A stretch of 64,000 bases of DNA from Callorhinus ursinus (Eukaryota; Chordata; Mammalia; Carnivora; Otariidae), in NCBI RefSeq assembly GCF_003265705.1, contig NW_020313168.1, forward strand, positions 2,692,950-2,756,949, read 5' to 3'. Made by a program: the position numbers and the translations under genes. Of this stretch, positions 1 to 10,574 are shown piece after piece (within the stretch, counting starts at the first letter, position 1; the number at the start of each line of letters is the position of its first letter). Below the pieces are notes generated by a model, which was given only the letters and a program-made list of their open reading frames with translations, did not search any database and was not told where the DNA came from.

Positions 1-279
1 GGCACCCTGGACCCAGGTGGCCCCCGGGTCCGGCATGGCTCAGGCACCCCTGGCTCTGTGGGGGGCTTGTATCGGGACATGGGGGCCCAGGGGGGAAGGC
101 CCTCTCTCATCGCCAGGATCCCAGTGGCCAGAATCCTGGGGGACCCAGAGGAAGAGTCCTGGAGTCCCTCTCTGACCAACCTGGAGAAGGTGGTGGTCAC
201 CGACGTGACCTCAAACTTTTTGACCGTCACCATTAAGGAAAGTAACACGGACCAAGGCTTTTTTAAAGAGAAAAGATGA
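1..279 (+). CDS. CBX8: CBX8, C-terminal part of last exon (partial)
   Basis: This open frame runs in from the window edge and ends at TGA 277-279, giving the last 92 residues of chromobox 8. CBX8 is a canonical PRC1 subunit that reads H3K27me3 and tethers RING1/RNF2 ubiquitin ligase to chromatin. The chromodomain and start lie upstream of the window. The visible part contains the conserved run LIARIPVARILGDPEEE and, at the end, the C-box (VVVTDVTSNFLTVTIKE) that contacts the RING1 RAWUL domain, finishing in GFFKEKR. This tail is specific to CBX8 rather than CBX2 or CBX4. The gene converges on CBX2, as in human 17q25.3. The frame is intact. The frame is open from base 1 and no splice acceptor was sought, so where the exon begins is unknown. 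Confidence 0.97.
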   Translation, partial: GTLDPGGPRVRHGSGTPGSVGGLYRDMGAQGGRPSLIARIPVARILGDPEEESWSPSLTNLEKVVVTDVTSNFLTVTIKESNTDQGFFKEKR

Positions 280-2815
280 ATTGCTGGGTGGGTGATCCCA
301 GGACGAGAGAGCAGGAGAGAGAGTGGGAGCGCAAACTTGGCATAACGCTTTTTATTTCTGGGCGGGAGGCGGCCTTCCGGCTGACCCTGTCCCTAACTTC
401 ACACACCCAACCCTTTCCATTTCTCCTCCCTCCCCTCAGTTTTGGTTGGAAAGATTATCTCTAGAGTTATATTTTCTATTAGATGTAAATATGTTATTTA
501 AGAAAAAATATCTAAATATATATATTTCAACTCTTGAAGTTGTTTTATTTAAACAAGGAGAGAGAGAGAGACTCAGTGTGGTTTAGTTGGGGCAGACGGG
601 CTGAGTCGCCGCCCCTCAGCCACCCAGGGCACTAAGGAGGTTGGGGACCAGGGTACCGGACCTCTGTGACGGTGTCCCGAGGGACTCAGCCTACCCACTT
701 GACCCCTCCTCCCTTTTCCCACAGCCCCTTGGTAGACCCCTGGAACCAAGGCAGGACCCGGATTTTTTCTCTCTTCCCATTGGCCCACCAGGCCAACAAA
801 AGATTGGCTCCCCAATCAGAAAAAAAGGGGGTGGGGTCAGTGTGTTTGGCCTTTTTTTTTTTTTTTAAAGATTAAGAAGTCTGTTGGCGGGGCGGGGGGG
901 GTATTCACTTGAATAACTTTTGTGTGTGATGTTGAAGGTAAAAAGTTGCAGGTGGGTGGGGAGCAGCAGATTCCCCCCAGGACCACATCAGGAAATGCAC
1001 TTTACGGGAGATAACGTGTGTGGGATACACGCCGATCCGATCGTGTGTATGTCATGTGGATAAAATCTCCCAGTTCCCTCGATTCCTTTCCTTACTCCAC
1101 AGAAAGAAAAGAAATCCAGCGAATCTGTTTACATTCCCGAAATGCCAGGATAAATTGGGAGGATTGCATGTCAGTGCCCAGAGTTCGAGACAGTCGCTTT
1201 ACAGGAAAAGTGTTTGGGGGTGGACTTTTTCCTTTTCGCGTCCTCTAGCCTCGCCAGGAGAAGAGACGGTGGCCCCCACCTCCCAGGAAGAGTTGGACTA
1301 GCCTGCCTCCCTCGGGGAGGGCGGGCCGCCGGCTCTCAGATGGACGCATGGCCAGACAGGCCCACCCTGCGGGACCCACGGAGGGAGGCGCGGCGGCGGG
1401 CGCGGCTGGGAGCGGGGGCTCCGCGCCGAGGCCTGGCCGGGAGTGCGGCGGAGGCTCGGGCCTCGGGGCTCGGGGCCGGGCAGGACTCGCATCCCCGGCG
1501 GCTCCGGCGGGCGAGGGGAAGGAGGGGCGAGGCGAGGTTTTCATCCAAGAATGCGCATCAGAAACTTTTGCTTTTTCCTCACCCCCCCGCCCTCTTCTTA
1601 AAAGCAAAAGCTATAATTTATAGGCCTTTTCGATTCGCGGAGTGTTCTCTATTTGAACTCGACATTCAAACTCCGCCAAAGGGGGCGGGAGGAGCGGGAG
1701 TTGAAAAGAGACGGCCGCGGCGGGGGAGGCCGTGCGCGGCGGCGGGGCCCGGGGCGCCCCCGTGCGCTCCAGGGACGCAGGACGCGCGCCCCTCTTTCGA
1801 CTCGAAAGCACAAATCTGTCTTCCCCCACCCTCCCCCCCAACACACCTCCTTCTCTTCGAGGGCTGATCCTTCGGCCTCCCGGCCTCCCCCGCCCTTAGA
1901 GGGCTAGGAAGATTCGACTGCCCACTGCTTGTTTAGGGAGGGCGTGGAGGTCCTGCGCGCGGGAGGAAGCACAGACTCGGGGCGAGCGAGGCTGGGGGCC
2001 GGGGCTGGGGGGGAGCTTCTGGATGGGGATACAGGGTGGGAACTCCAGACTTGTCCTCCTCCGCACTCCCCATCTCCCCGCCTCCCTCTTTCCTCCAGAC
2101 TTTCTTGCCTTTAAAGAGAGGGGGTAAAAAAAAAAAAAAAAGAGGAAGACGGTGTACTACATGATTTTATTTGTTTTTGAATATCAAATTGCGCCTATAA
2201 AGAGACGCCCCTGGAATGGGGATTTTTATCTGCTCACATTTGTAAAACTGGTATTTTAGACTTTGTATAAAGAAGCGCCGTTGACCAAGTGTATCTGCTA
2301 AAATGTGGACGCTATTTTCAGATGAAGCTTCATTGAAGAGACATGTCTGTTACCCAGTGGACGGTAACTCGGGGACACGTGTCTACCTGGCTGCCGCCTT
2401 CCTTTCTCCCTTCCTCCCTCGGCTCCCATCTCCCTCCCTCGGGGCTGACTCTGACTCTTCCTTCCGATGTTCCGGGGCCAGCCTGCTTCTGCCCCTGCCT
2501 CCCCTCTGTCCGCCGTCTGTCCGTGGCCATGCCTGTGTGTCTTTTCCGCTCGCTCTTGCGACGCTGACCTGGGGGGTGGGTGGGCAGGGGCCAGGGCCGC
2601 GTGGCTGGGAGTCTGCAACCGCGCGGGATGTGCGTGTGTTGTTGAGTTTATTTAATTCTAAGATTTGTACAAATCTAGAATCGATCCCCGCCTCAGCTCA
2701 AGAGTGAAGCTTCGGTACCTATCTTCTGCGGTCGTGAATGTCTGTATCCAATACCGCTTTCTACGTGTTTAAATACATACTTTGTAAATAGAGACATGTC
2801 TCGGTTTTATTCCTT
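280..2815 (+). other. CBX8: CBX8 3' UTR and downstream flank (end uncertain)
   Basis: No gene other than the CBX8 3' UTR is seen here. An AT-rich patch (about 465-560) and others at 2150-2340 and 2640-2815 alternate with GC-rich sequence. No AATAAA occurs on the plus strand. The best late candidate is a variant signal near 2770-2815 (AATACA and AATAGA followed by a T-rich stretch). The UTR could also end much earlier. No SINE is inserted. Confidence 0.4.
1240..1800. other. CpG-rich island downstream of the CBX8 stop
   Basis: CpG density and G+C are high at about 1330-1520 and 1690-1800. Between them is an AT-rich block with TATAATTTATAGG near 1612-1624. The long open frames here (for example about 217 codons on plus) are expected of GC-rich DNA and show no recognisable domain. 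It lies about 1 kb past the CBX8 stop, either in its 3' UTR or just beyond. Confidence 0.5.
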
Positions 2816-3139
2816 CCCCTCCCCCTCCCCACTGGAGCAGAGGGAAGACTAGCCTGGGGAGAGAGGACCCTTTCTTCCTGTCTCGTCCACCCCCCACCCT
2901 TGCCCCCATCGGCCCCGAGGGATTCCTCCAGTAAAGGCCCGACCCCAACTGGGGGAACTTCCCAACTAGGGGAGGGGGTAGAGGTGGGCTCTGGAGGGAG
3001 TGGGCTGTGACTCTCCTTAGCCTCCGGGGGTAGGTCGTGGCTTTCCTCACCTACGGGCTGCAATTTTCTGGGACCCAGGCAGAACTCGGGGACACCAGGA
3101 GGATGGGCACTACCTTCAGGGTCCCCTTTCTTCTGGCGG

Positions 3140-5060
3140 GGCTCCCCGCCCCCCCCCCCGCGCGCCCCACCCCTAGGCCCGAAGGCGCTGGTCCCCGAGG
3201 CCCGGGCGCCCCGCAGATGTGCGCCCGGCGGTTCCCGGCCTGCTTCCTGGTGCTGTCGTGGGACCCGCCCCCAGACCCACCCAGCCTCGCCAGCGCTCCC
3301 CGAAATGCAGCGCCTCGCGCCTATTGATTGAGGAATTGAATTCGCGGGTATTGCTAGGCAACTGGCTGCTCGGAGCCGGCGCAGAGCACGCTGATGTGAT
3401 TAGTGAACCTGGCGCGGCCGCGGCGCAGCCCCGCGCCCCCCGCCCCCCGCCAGCCTCTCGGTCCCCGATCTTCTTGGGGTGTAGGAGCCCCAACGCTGGG
3501 CGAGGCGCGGTCCGGGAAGAGCAGAGCGCAGGGTGGGGATAGGGGTTCTTGGCCCTTCCGGGCGAAGACTTTGCAGGGCGCCGACGTGGGGCGGCGGGGG
3601 AGAGGCGCCTTCCGGACCCCAAGGCGGCCATGGCTTGTCCCAGTCCCACCCCTGTAGCCCCCCCGCAGACCGCGTCGCGCAGAGAAGCCCTGACCTAGGC
3701 GCACTGGCAGAGCGCGAAGGGAGAGGCGTGGGGACGCGTTCGCCCGCACATCTCCAGTCTTCGGCCAACCGGTTGGGGACCCCGCCCTTGGCGGTGCTCT
3801 CCGCGCCTCTTCCCCCAGTTCTGAGAGCTGAGTGGGAGGATCGGGGAGGGAGGGAGCGACTGGCGCCAGGGCTGGGGCAGCGGGTCATGGGGCGTCGAGT
3901 GCCCTTCGGACTTGAGGGGCCTGCGCCCACAGCGGGCAGAGTCGGGGCGGGGATGGAGTGGGGTGGCCTGGCGAGGGGCGCCAGGGGCGCTCGCCCCTCA
4001 GCTGTGGCCCAGCTGCTCGATCGGGACTCCCTCCAGCGACCTCTCCTGGGTGTTTGGGCAGCGGAGAGGACTCGTGTTTAGGAAGATGCGAGGGCGCCGA
4101 CTCTGTCCCCTTTTCCCGGCTGGCTGGCCACCATCAAACTCGGCTTTGACCGGGAGCTCCTTGCGCGGTATCCGTTCCCTGGGCAGGTTCTCCAGGAGAG
4201 TGACCAGGAGCGGAGGCCTTGGCCCGCAGTGCCGCCTCTGTCCTAAGGCAGGGTCGGCTCCTCTGGCCGACGCTGGTTGGACTGGAATCTTTATGGCTCT
4301 TTGAAGCGCGGCGGATCGAATCCATTTTTCTGTCCCTTTGGTGCTTACAACGCACCGATCCTAGGGGAGGCCCTGTGCTGTGAGCGGGAGACCCGACGGC
4401 GAGAACGCCGGCATCCAGCGCTTTGGGGGCTCATGCTCTAACTTTCTCCTCTCACCAAAAACTCCTCCAGGCCCGGTGGGGGCCACGGATCCAGCTGGAG
4501 TCTGAGATGGGAGCTGCTCAGTGTTTGGCGGCGCTCCACGGCGTCCAGCCTTCGGGGCCTGGACACGGGGAAGAGGCTGTGGGTTGGGGCCGGGGCTTTC
4601 TTCCGGACACTTCGGAAATGGAGGCTGCCAGGGGCATCTGGGAGCAGTCGGGGTGGGGGTCGAGCAATTCGATTCCCCGGGGCAGCTCGGAGTCCGAGGT
4701 AGGGAATGTCCCCTGCGCGTCCGAAGAGCCAGAGGCTCGAAGTCCGCGGGTCGCGCGCGCCCTCTAGAGGCGATGGCCTGAGTCCCTCTCCGGGCGCCCA
4801 CCCCCTCCGGGCCTTTCGATTCGCCGAGTGCTTGTGGCCAGTGCCTTTCTGGCTCTTGAAAGCAGCCCCGGGAAAGCCGCATCTCCCCCACCCCAAAGCA
4901 CGCTACAGTGGGCCACGGTGGGCGCCCGCTCTGCGCCCTCCCTCGCGGAGGGGAAGGGGGTGATCAGCCGCCGGGATCCCCGTAGCCTTGCTGAGCCATC
5001 CCGCCAGGCGCCCTTGGGCCGGACCCGGCGGCGCGGGGCTGAGTCCGGGGAAGGCCGCGG
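3140..5060. other. CpG-rich intergenic block between convergent CBX8 and CBX2
   Basis: CpG and G+C are dense over nearly 2 kb, with a short AT-richer window at about 3320-3410 (TATTGATTGAGGAATTGAATT). It lies between the 3' ends of two convergent Polycomb genes, so it is not the promoter of either annotated gene. No credible coding gene, tRNA or small RNA was recognised. Unmethylated CpG islands are known PRC2/PRC1 recruitment platforms in mammals; that role here is inference. Confidence 0.5.
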
Positions 5061-6210
5061 GCCGGGTCGGGCCCCTTGGCAGCCCAGTCCATTCTTTCTG
5101 GGAATGAGGTGGATTAGGCCATCAGATCAGCTGCGCAGAAATGAACAAAGGCCGGTGTGGGTGAGGGCCCCGTACCCGTCTGGCGCAGGCTCTAGAGACA
5201 GGGGCTCCCACGAAAGCCTGGCTCGCCACCAGGGGCAACGCCGGCTCCTGCTCCGCGTGCCCACTCCTTCCTGGCCATCCCCACCCCCTTTCTGCCCTCT
5301 CAAAAGCCAGAGGCCCGCCAGGGAGGCGTCATCCCTGCCCACCTTCTCCAAAACAAAACAGCTCCAGCCTCCCTGCAGGGGCGACAAAAGAAAGCAGGCC
5401 TGCAGCCTTGCTGCAAGAGTTGCACTTCCAATTCTCTGGCCTTTTCTGGAGAGTGCGTTGCATTTCTATTTGTCGTGAGAACCTCCTCCCCAAGGAAAAC
5501 ATCCAGGCCTTCGCCCCAACTAGCCTTTCAACTGGTGGTGGCCAACATCCAGTTCCAACTTCTGTCTTCACTTCAAAGGGAGCTTGATTCTCCCTGGAGG
5601 ATGAAATCTATGAACACATTCAGGCTGAGGGTGATGCAAACCTTGAAGGCCCAGGGAAGGTTCTAGAATAGGCAAATCAGCTCCTAATTATGAGCTAGGA
5701 GTTAGGAGTACATAGCACACCAGTGACTCCAAACCTCTGGAGTGCCACAGCGACTCCTCTGGAGGTTTTAGAGCTGTGTCCTTCTGAAGTGTTAGCACAG
5801 GGGGTGGACTCGGGTTATGCAGCTTTCCAGCACAGCATCTTTGGGGTTAACTTAAAGTCTTGCTTTCTGGGAAAGGTCTCCAAGTGAGTTTATTATGTCG
5901 GGGCAGCATCCTGGCCTCTGCCTACTAGATGCCAGGAGCAGCAACCTTCACCCCTGCCCCCTAGTTGTGACCACCAGAATCATCTCTCGACGTGGCCAGA
6001 TAGCCCTTTGTGAACTGCCGGTGTAGGGGTTCACAGTTCTAACCAACCCCACCCCTTTGCTTAGAAAAAACACCCCCCCCCCCCCCCCCCCCCCCCCAAA
6101 GGGGCTAGCCCTTTCCCGAAGGCTTGGATGTTTCCGTCAGTCCACATCCAGAGTATTTTGGGCAAGTGAAGAGAGATTATTGTTTCCAGGCATCCCGCGT
6201 GATGTACACC
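5061..6210. other. Intergenic DNA beyond the CBX2 poly(A) site
   Basis: Unique-looking sequence with falling G+C. No gene, recognisable SINE or RNA gene is seen. A short imperfect hairpin (CTCCTA...TAGGAG) near 5680-5700 is not distinctive. The stretch ends near the inferred CBX2 cleavage site. Confidence 0.5.
6073..6097. repeat. Homopolymer C(25)
   Basis: A run of 25 C on the plus strand, preceded by AAAAAACA. On the CBX2 strand it is a G tract lying roughly 110-140 bases past the inferred cleavage site. The exact length is likely to vary with sequencing error. Confidence 0.9.
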
Positions 6211-6233
6211 AGGCTGACAAGTTAAAAAAGAGA

Positions 6234-6239
6234 TTTATT
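6234..6239 (-). terminator. CBX2: Probable distal CBX2 poly(A) signal AATAAA
   Basis: Canonical AATAAA on the minus strand (TTTATT on plus), followed on the transcript by CTCTTTTTTAAC and then a GT-containing stretch. Use of this site gives a 3' UTR of about 3.05 kb. Cleavage position inferred near 6210-6220. Confidence 0.55.
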
Positions 6240-7011
6240 GATATACTAAAAGTTAACAGAAAGTAAGACAAACCCCGACACCACTTACTAATGTCTTTCC
6301 CCTGCAAAATAAATTAATGTCAAAAACCAAAAAACAAACCTGCAACCTATGCCTAGTGTTAGTTTTCCAAAAATACTAGAAAGGCAACAGAATCTTTAGA
6401 TGTACTTGAGCAAAAGCTCTGGTCATCTAGGCACTACCTTGCCCCTCCTCCCACCCCCTCCCCCCAAACCACCACCAGCTTCCTGGGGGAAGTATTTTCT
6501 CTAACTGGTAGGTTCTGATTGAATATGGGGGCTGGGCTGCCATCTTGCTTTCCACAAAGATCCTAAGCTTCCCGGGGCAATAACATATTCACTTTTGTTC
6601 TCTCTGTTAAAAAAGCAAACAAACAGCCATAGTTTAAAGCAATTAGAAGTGGCATACACGAATGATTTTTTTTTTTAATTAAAAAACACAAATCAAGCCA
6701 GCAATTGGCACTGGTCCAAACCTCTGGTCCTCCTTGTTTCCCCCTAATGAAACCTCTAGGCCCAGAGCCCTCTTAGTCACGTCAGGATTTTGAGTGTAAC
6801 CAAACCAAGGCACACTCTTTTTGGTACCAAAAAATATATATAAAAATATGTCAAACCTTCTTAAGGACAGACTGGCCACTTCTTCCTATCCATGACAAGC
6901 AAACAAAGACGCGACACAACTAAAACACCCATTCAGTATACACTGTGCTGCAGTCCATGTGGGGAACCCTGCAGAATCAGCAAGGAATCTCCAGCCAGAC
7001 GTGACTGATGC

Positions 7012-7043
7012 CACACACACGCGCGCGCACACACGCACACATA
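7012..7043. repeat. Alternating CA/CG tract
   Basis: Purine-pyrimidine alternation (CACACACAC then GCGCGCGCAC) of about 32 bases within the CBX2 3' UTR. Confidence 0.9.
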
Positions 7044-7066
7044 GCAGCAAATAAAAGAGTACTACT

Positions 7067-7072
7067 TTTATT
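7067..7072 (-). terminator. CBX2: Candidate proximal CBX2 poly(A) signal AATAAA
   Basis: AATAAA on the minus strand about 2.2 kb past the CBX2 stop. Use would give a 3' UTR lacking the AT-rich distal 0.85 kb. There is no transcript evidence. Confidence 0.4.
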
Positions 7073-7114
7073 GGTAAACATGACAATCAACTCTCCAGCG
7101 GAGGCGGTCACGCC

Positions 7115-7155
7115 TGCACGTGTGTGCACGCACACACACACACGCACGCACACAC
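7115..7155. repeat. Second alternating TG/CA/CG tract
   Basis: About 41 bases of unbroken purine-pyrimidine alternation, 71 bases from the first tract. It contains the self-complementary TGCACGTGTGTGCACG, so the RNA could fold locally. Confidence 0.9.
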
Positions 7156-9275
7156 CCTTTTAAACATGAACCACATGGAGTCACAAGCACCAAGGAAACC
7201 ACACAACACAGCAAGAAGGCAAAGTGGCTGGGAGTAAGGTGTTTGCAGTCAACTTTGGGATTGAAGTAGCTGGTAAACAGGAAGGCACCACGTCGGGGTT
7301 TGGAGACCCGGCTGTCGAGAATGTCAGGTCAGTGCTGGCATGCATTTGTCCAGCAGCGCACCGAAGCCCAGGGTTGGGCCCTAAGGGCTCAGACAGCTGC
7401 TGGAGGCCTGGCTCTGCAGCCTCTAAGGCAGCCCGGTGCCTGGCAGAAAGGGAGGTTCAGAGCCTGGAGGCCATCAGCCCCTCTGAGGGGAAGGCAGCCC
7501 AGAGGAGCCCCTCTAGTCATAGCCAGGGAACATCCGGGTGTCCAGGGACTGGAGGGGAAGCTGGTGTCAGCAGCCCAGTGTGCTGGGATCCCTTTCTTCC
7601 AGACTTCCAGACTGTGCAGTGAGCTGCAATCTCTTCCCCACCCCCACCCCCCGCCTCCTGGGGGGCAGAGCGTGGGGGGGTCAATTCTCCCCTTTGCTGC
7701 CCGCTTTCCAGTTCTAGCCTGGTTGTCTGGGATGCTGAGCTCTCAGATCTGCCAAGATGGGCACCACTCCCGCTGCAGCCCACAACGGCCACCACGCAGG
7801 TGACCCAGGAGCCACATGTGGATACCCCTTAGCAAGGTCCTGGACACGGGTCTGTCCCCAAAGGCACACTGTTGAAACTGATTCAGACACACAAAAGCCA
7901 TCTCTATTTGGCGCGGAGGGTGAGGGTCGAGGGAGCTGGAGGTCTGGCAGGCCCACCCCTCAGAAAGCAGAGCTTACCGCGTAAGCCTGGGCTCCTCCGT
8001 GATCAAGGCAACAGGACAGAGGGAGAGCCCACACGGGTTGGCTGGCTTTCACCAACCACTGAGGCAGAACAGGACCCTGCACCTCCACTTTTCTTTTGGC
8101 ATCACAAAGACCTGGTGACCCCACTCCTTGACCCACCTTTCTGCCACAAGCCATACCAGGCAGCTCCCAGACTCGGCCCGTCTGGGGGCAGGCAGATCTG
8201 GCCTTTCAGGTCGTGCCCCACTTCCAAAGGATTCAGGGACATGGCTTCGCAGCTGGGAAGGAGCTCGTGGAATCCCCAAAGGTGGGAGGGATTGTCAGGG
8301 AGAGGAGGTGCCCATCGACCGTGGCAGAGGTGGGCACGGTGGGAGCTGTGCCAAACACCTGTCCAAAGCCGGGAGGCTGGAGGCCACGGAGGGTGGGCCT
8401 AACCCCAGCGACTGCCCACACTCCCACCTTCCAGGGGCTCTTGGGGGCAGTTTGTGGGGCCACAGCTGTCCCTGCACAGAACAGCACAAACAGCAGAAAG
8501 GAGGGCAGCCAAAGTGACACCCTTCTGCTTCTGCTCCCCTGGAAATGGGGAGGCTCTAGTGAAACAGCTCTGGGACCAGCCCCCTCCCAGTTCGTGATTT
8601 CTGGCCAACACTGGAGCAGTTGTTAATGTGAACCAGGGTTCCCGAGCACCCCAACAGCAAGCACCTGCCCTACATTCAGGCCGCAGTCTTGAGCTGTTGG
8701 CATGGGGCAGGGACAGGGAGACAGACAGGCCCCCTGGTCCTTGCCAGTCGGGCACCACTCCGAAGGGGAGTCCTGGCTGGCGAGGCCCCTTACCTGCCCC
8801 TCGGTGAGCCCTGGAGCAGTCCCTCAAGATCTTGCCCTCAGCCCAGTCCACATCCCCTCCCCACCACTGGGCAGGAACTACCGAGCTGGGTCCCTCCTCG
8901 AACAGCTGTGTCCCCCGGATATGCAGAGGAAAGCTGACCCCCCACCCTGTCGTCACAGGCAGGGCAGTTCAAACAGTAAACTGGGGGCGGCCTTGAGGAA
9001 CGTTCGGCCAGAGACACGGGAAGGCAGACGTCCTGAGGCATGTGGGAAGTGAAGCAAAGGCCCCGAGGTAGGAACGAGGGCAAGGCCAGGCCTTGGCAAG
9101 GCATCGAGATACTGCCCTGCCTGAAATCACAGGCAGGGCCAGAGCAAGTCCCCTCCAAGCCTGCCCCGGAAGGAGGCCACCCGGACCCCAGAAAGGGCTT
9201 GGGGGTGCAGGGCAGTTATCAAAGTAAAACCAGAGGCCAGAGAAGGGCAGGCAAGAGCCAGGCCGCCGCAGGGCA

Positions 9276-10574
9276 TCAGTAATGTCTCAGGTTGAAGAAG
9301 CCCACGCTGGTGGGAGACTCCTTCACGGTGACCGTGATGAGGTTGGCAGTGACATCGGTGACAAAGACGTGCTCAATGAGGCTGCGGGTGGGCTTCCAGT
9401 CCTGGCTGGTCTGGACAGACACAGATGGGTTTTGTGCGGCGCCGGGCGGTGAGGCTGAGCCGGGCTCTGAGTCGGAGCTGCTCTCCTCCCCGGCGCTCGG
9501 CTCTCCAGGCAAGGCTGTCTTGCGTGCTTCCCCGGGGGCCGTGTGGCCCTCCTGACCGCTGGTGGCCAAGCTGCCCCTGACACAGTCCCTCTTGCCCACA
9601 GAGGGCAGAGCCGCCACCCTGGAAGGCAGCTTCTCACTCTTGCTGCCATCAGAGGGCATGGTGGACCCACTCCCCACTGCGGGGCCGCCCCCGGCGCTCT
9701 TCCCTGCAGCTGGGCAGGTGGCAGGGACACCCTTGCTGGCTGTGGCATGGCGGGCAACCATGCCCACCCCCGCTGTGCCGTTCTTGACACTCTGTAAGTC
9801 CAAGACCTGGAGGCTCAGCTCCTGGGTGGGTGCAGGCTGGGGGCCCAGGCACCCGGCAGGGCCCTTGCTGCTACTGTGGACATAGGGGGGCCCCCCTGCA
9901 CTCCCCCCTTTCTGCTCCACAGCCCCACTGCTGGGGGCCTTTGGGACTTTGCTTCCTGGGGAGCTGATCCCCAGCTCCCCCTTCTGCGTCCTCACCTTAA
10001 GGTCCAGCCCGAGGCCACACTTGCCGGCGGTCTGGGCCTTGAGGGCCAGTCTGCTGGCGGCCTGGGCCTGGTTCTGGCTCATTCGGTTCATGTAGTGCAC
10101 GATGGAGCTCTGCCAGCTGATGCCACCCCGGCTGGGGCTGCCAGCCATGCCCTTCATCAGGCTGGCCAGGTTCTCCGGGGTGGCCATGGTGCTGGGGCCT
10201 CCGCAGGCCTCCTTGGCGTGGGCCTTCAGAGCGGCCAGGCCTGCCACGGGGGCGCTGAGCGGAGGAGGCAGCTTGCTGGCCGGCACCCCCAGGTCCTTCC
10301 GGGCGGTCTTCAGCACCTTGGCCAGGCTCACGGGTCTCCGGGCCGCCTTCTGCTCCGGGGGCAGGGGCTTGCGGCCTCGCTTCTTCCGGATGGGGTCCTT
10401 CAATTCGGGTTTGGCCACCAAGATCTGGGCCTTCTTCTGAGGCACCGGGTGGGTCTCGCGGCCCCGGGGACCCCTCTTGGCGTCTAAGTCACTGTCGTCC
10501 TCTTCATCGGAGGAGGTGGAGGAAGACGTGGAGGAAGAAGAGGAGCTGCTGGATTTGGAGGGCGCGTCAGGTTC
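9276..10574 (-). CDS. CBX2: CBX2 last coding exon
   Basis: 1299 bases from acceptor CTTTGCAG|GAACCTGAC to TGA (9276-9278). It carries the Ser-rich acidic tract, low-complexity basic regions thought to drive compaction and condensate formation in this family, the conserved [13 protein letters not shown] segment, and the C-terminal C-box. Confidence 0.96.
   Translation of the reverse strand, partial: EPDAPSKSSSSSSSSTSSSTSSDEEDDSDLDAKRGPRGRETHPVPQKKAQILVAKPELKDPIRKKRGRKPLPPEQKAARRPVSLAKVLKTARKDLGVPASKLPPPLSAPVAGLAALKAHAKEACGGPSTMATPENLASLMKGMAGSPSRGGISWQSSIVHYMNRMSQNQAQAASRLALKAQTAGKCGLGLDLKVRTQKGELGISSPGSKVPKAPSSGAVEQKGGSAGGPPYVHSSSKGPAGCLGPQPAPTQELSLQVLDLQSVKNGTAGVGMVARHATASKGVPATCPAAGKSAGGGPAVGSGSTMPSDGSKSEKLPSRVAALPSVGKRDCVRGSLATSGQEGHTAPGEARKTALPGEPSAGEESSSDSEPGSASPPGAAQNPSVSVQTSQDWKPTRSLIEHVFVTDVTANLITVTVKESPTSVGFFNLRHY

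Larger units (their letters stand above)
6215..9275 (-). other. CBX2: CBX2 3' UTR
   Basis: Extends from the CBX2 stop to the inferred distal poly(A) site. The half nearest the stop is GC-rich; the distal half (6240-7200) is AT-rich and carries two CA/CG dinucleotide tracts. There are two AATAAA signals, proximal (7067-7072) and distal (6234-6239), so alternative polyadenylation is possible. No SINE is inserted. Open frames across it have no domain and are taken as chance. Confidence 0.6.

Noticed and set aside
1214..1867. 217-codon plus-strand frame in the CpG-rich region after CBX8
   Set aside because: Arg/Gly/Ala/Pro composition is typical of GC-rich DNA read in any frame; frames on the other strand are equally open.
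3340..3362. Second X-box (TATTGCTAGGCAAC)
   Set aside because: Only the right half-site fits; the left half deviates at several positions.
4828..5478. 216-codon plus-strand frame
   Set aside because: No domain, no conserved start, overlapped by similar-length frames on minus.
9876..10487. 203-codon plus-strand frame opposite the CBX2 last exon
   Set aside because: Antisense shadow of CBX2.
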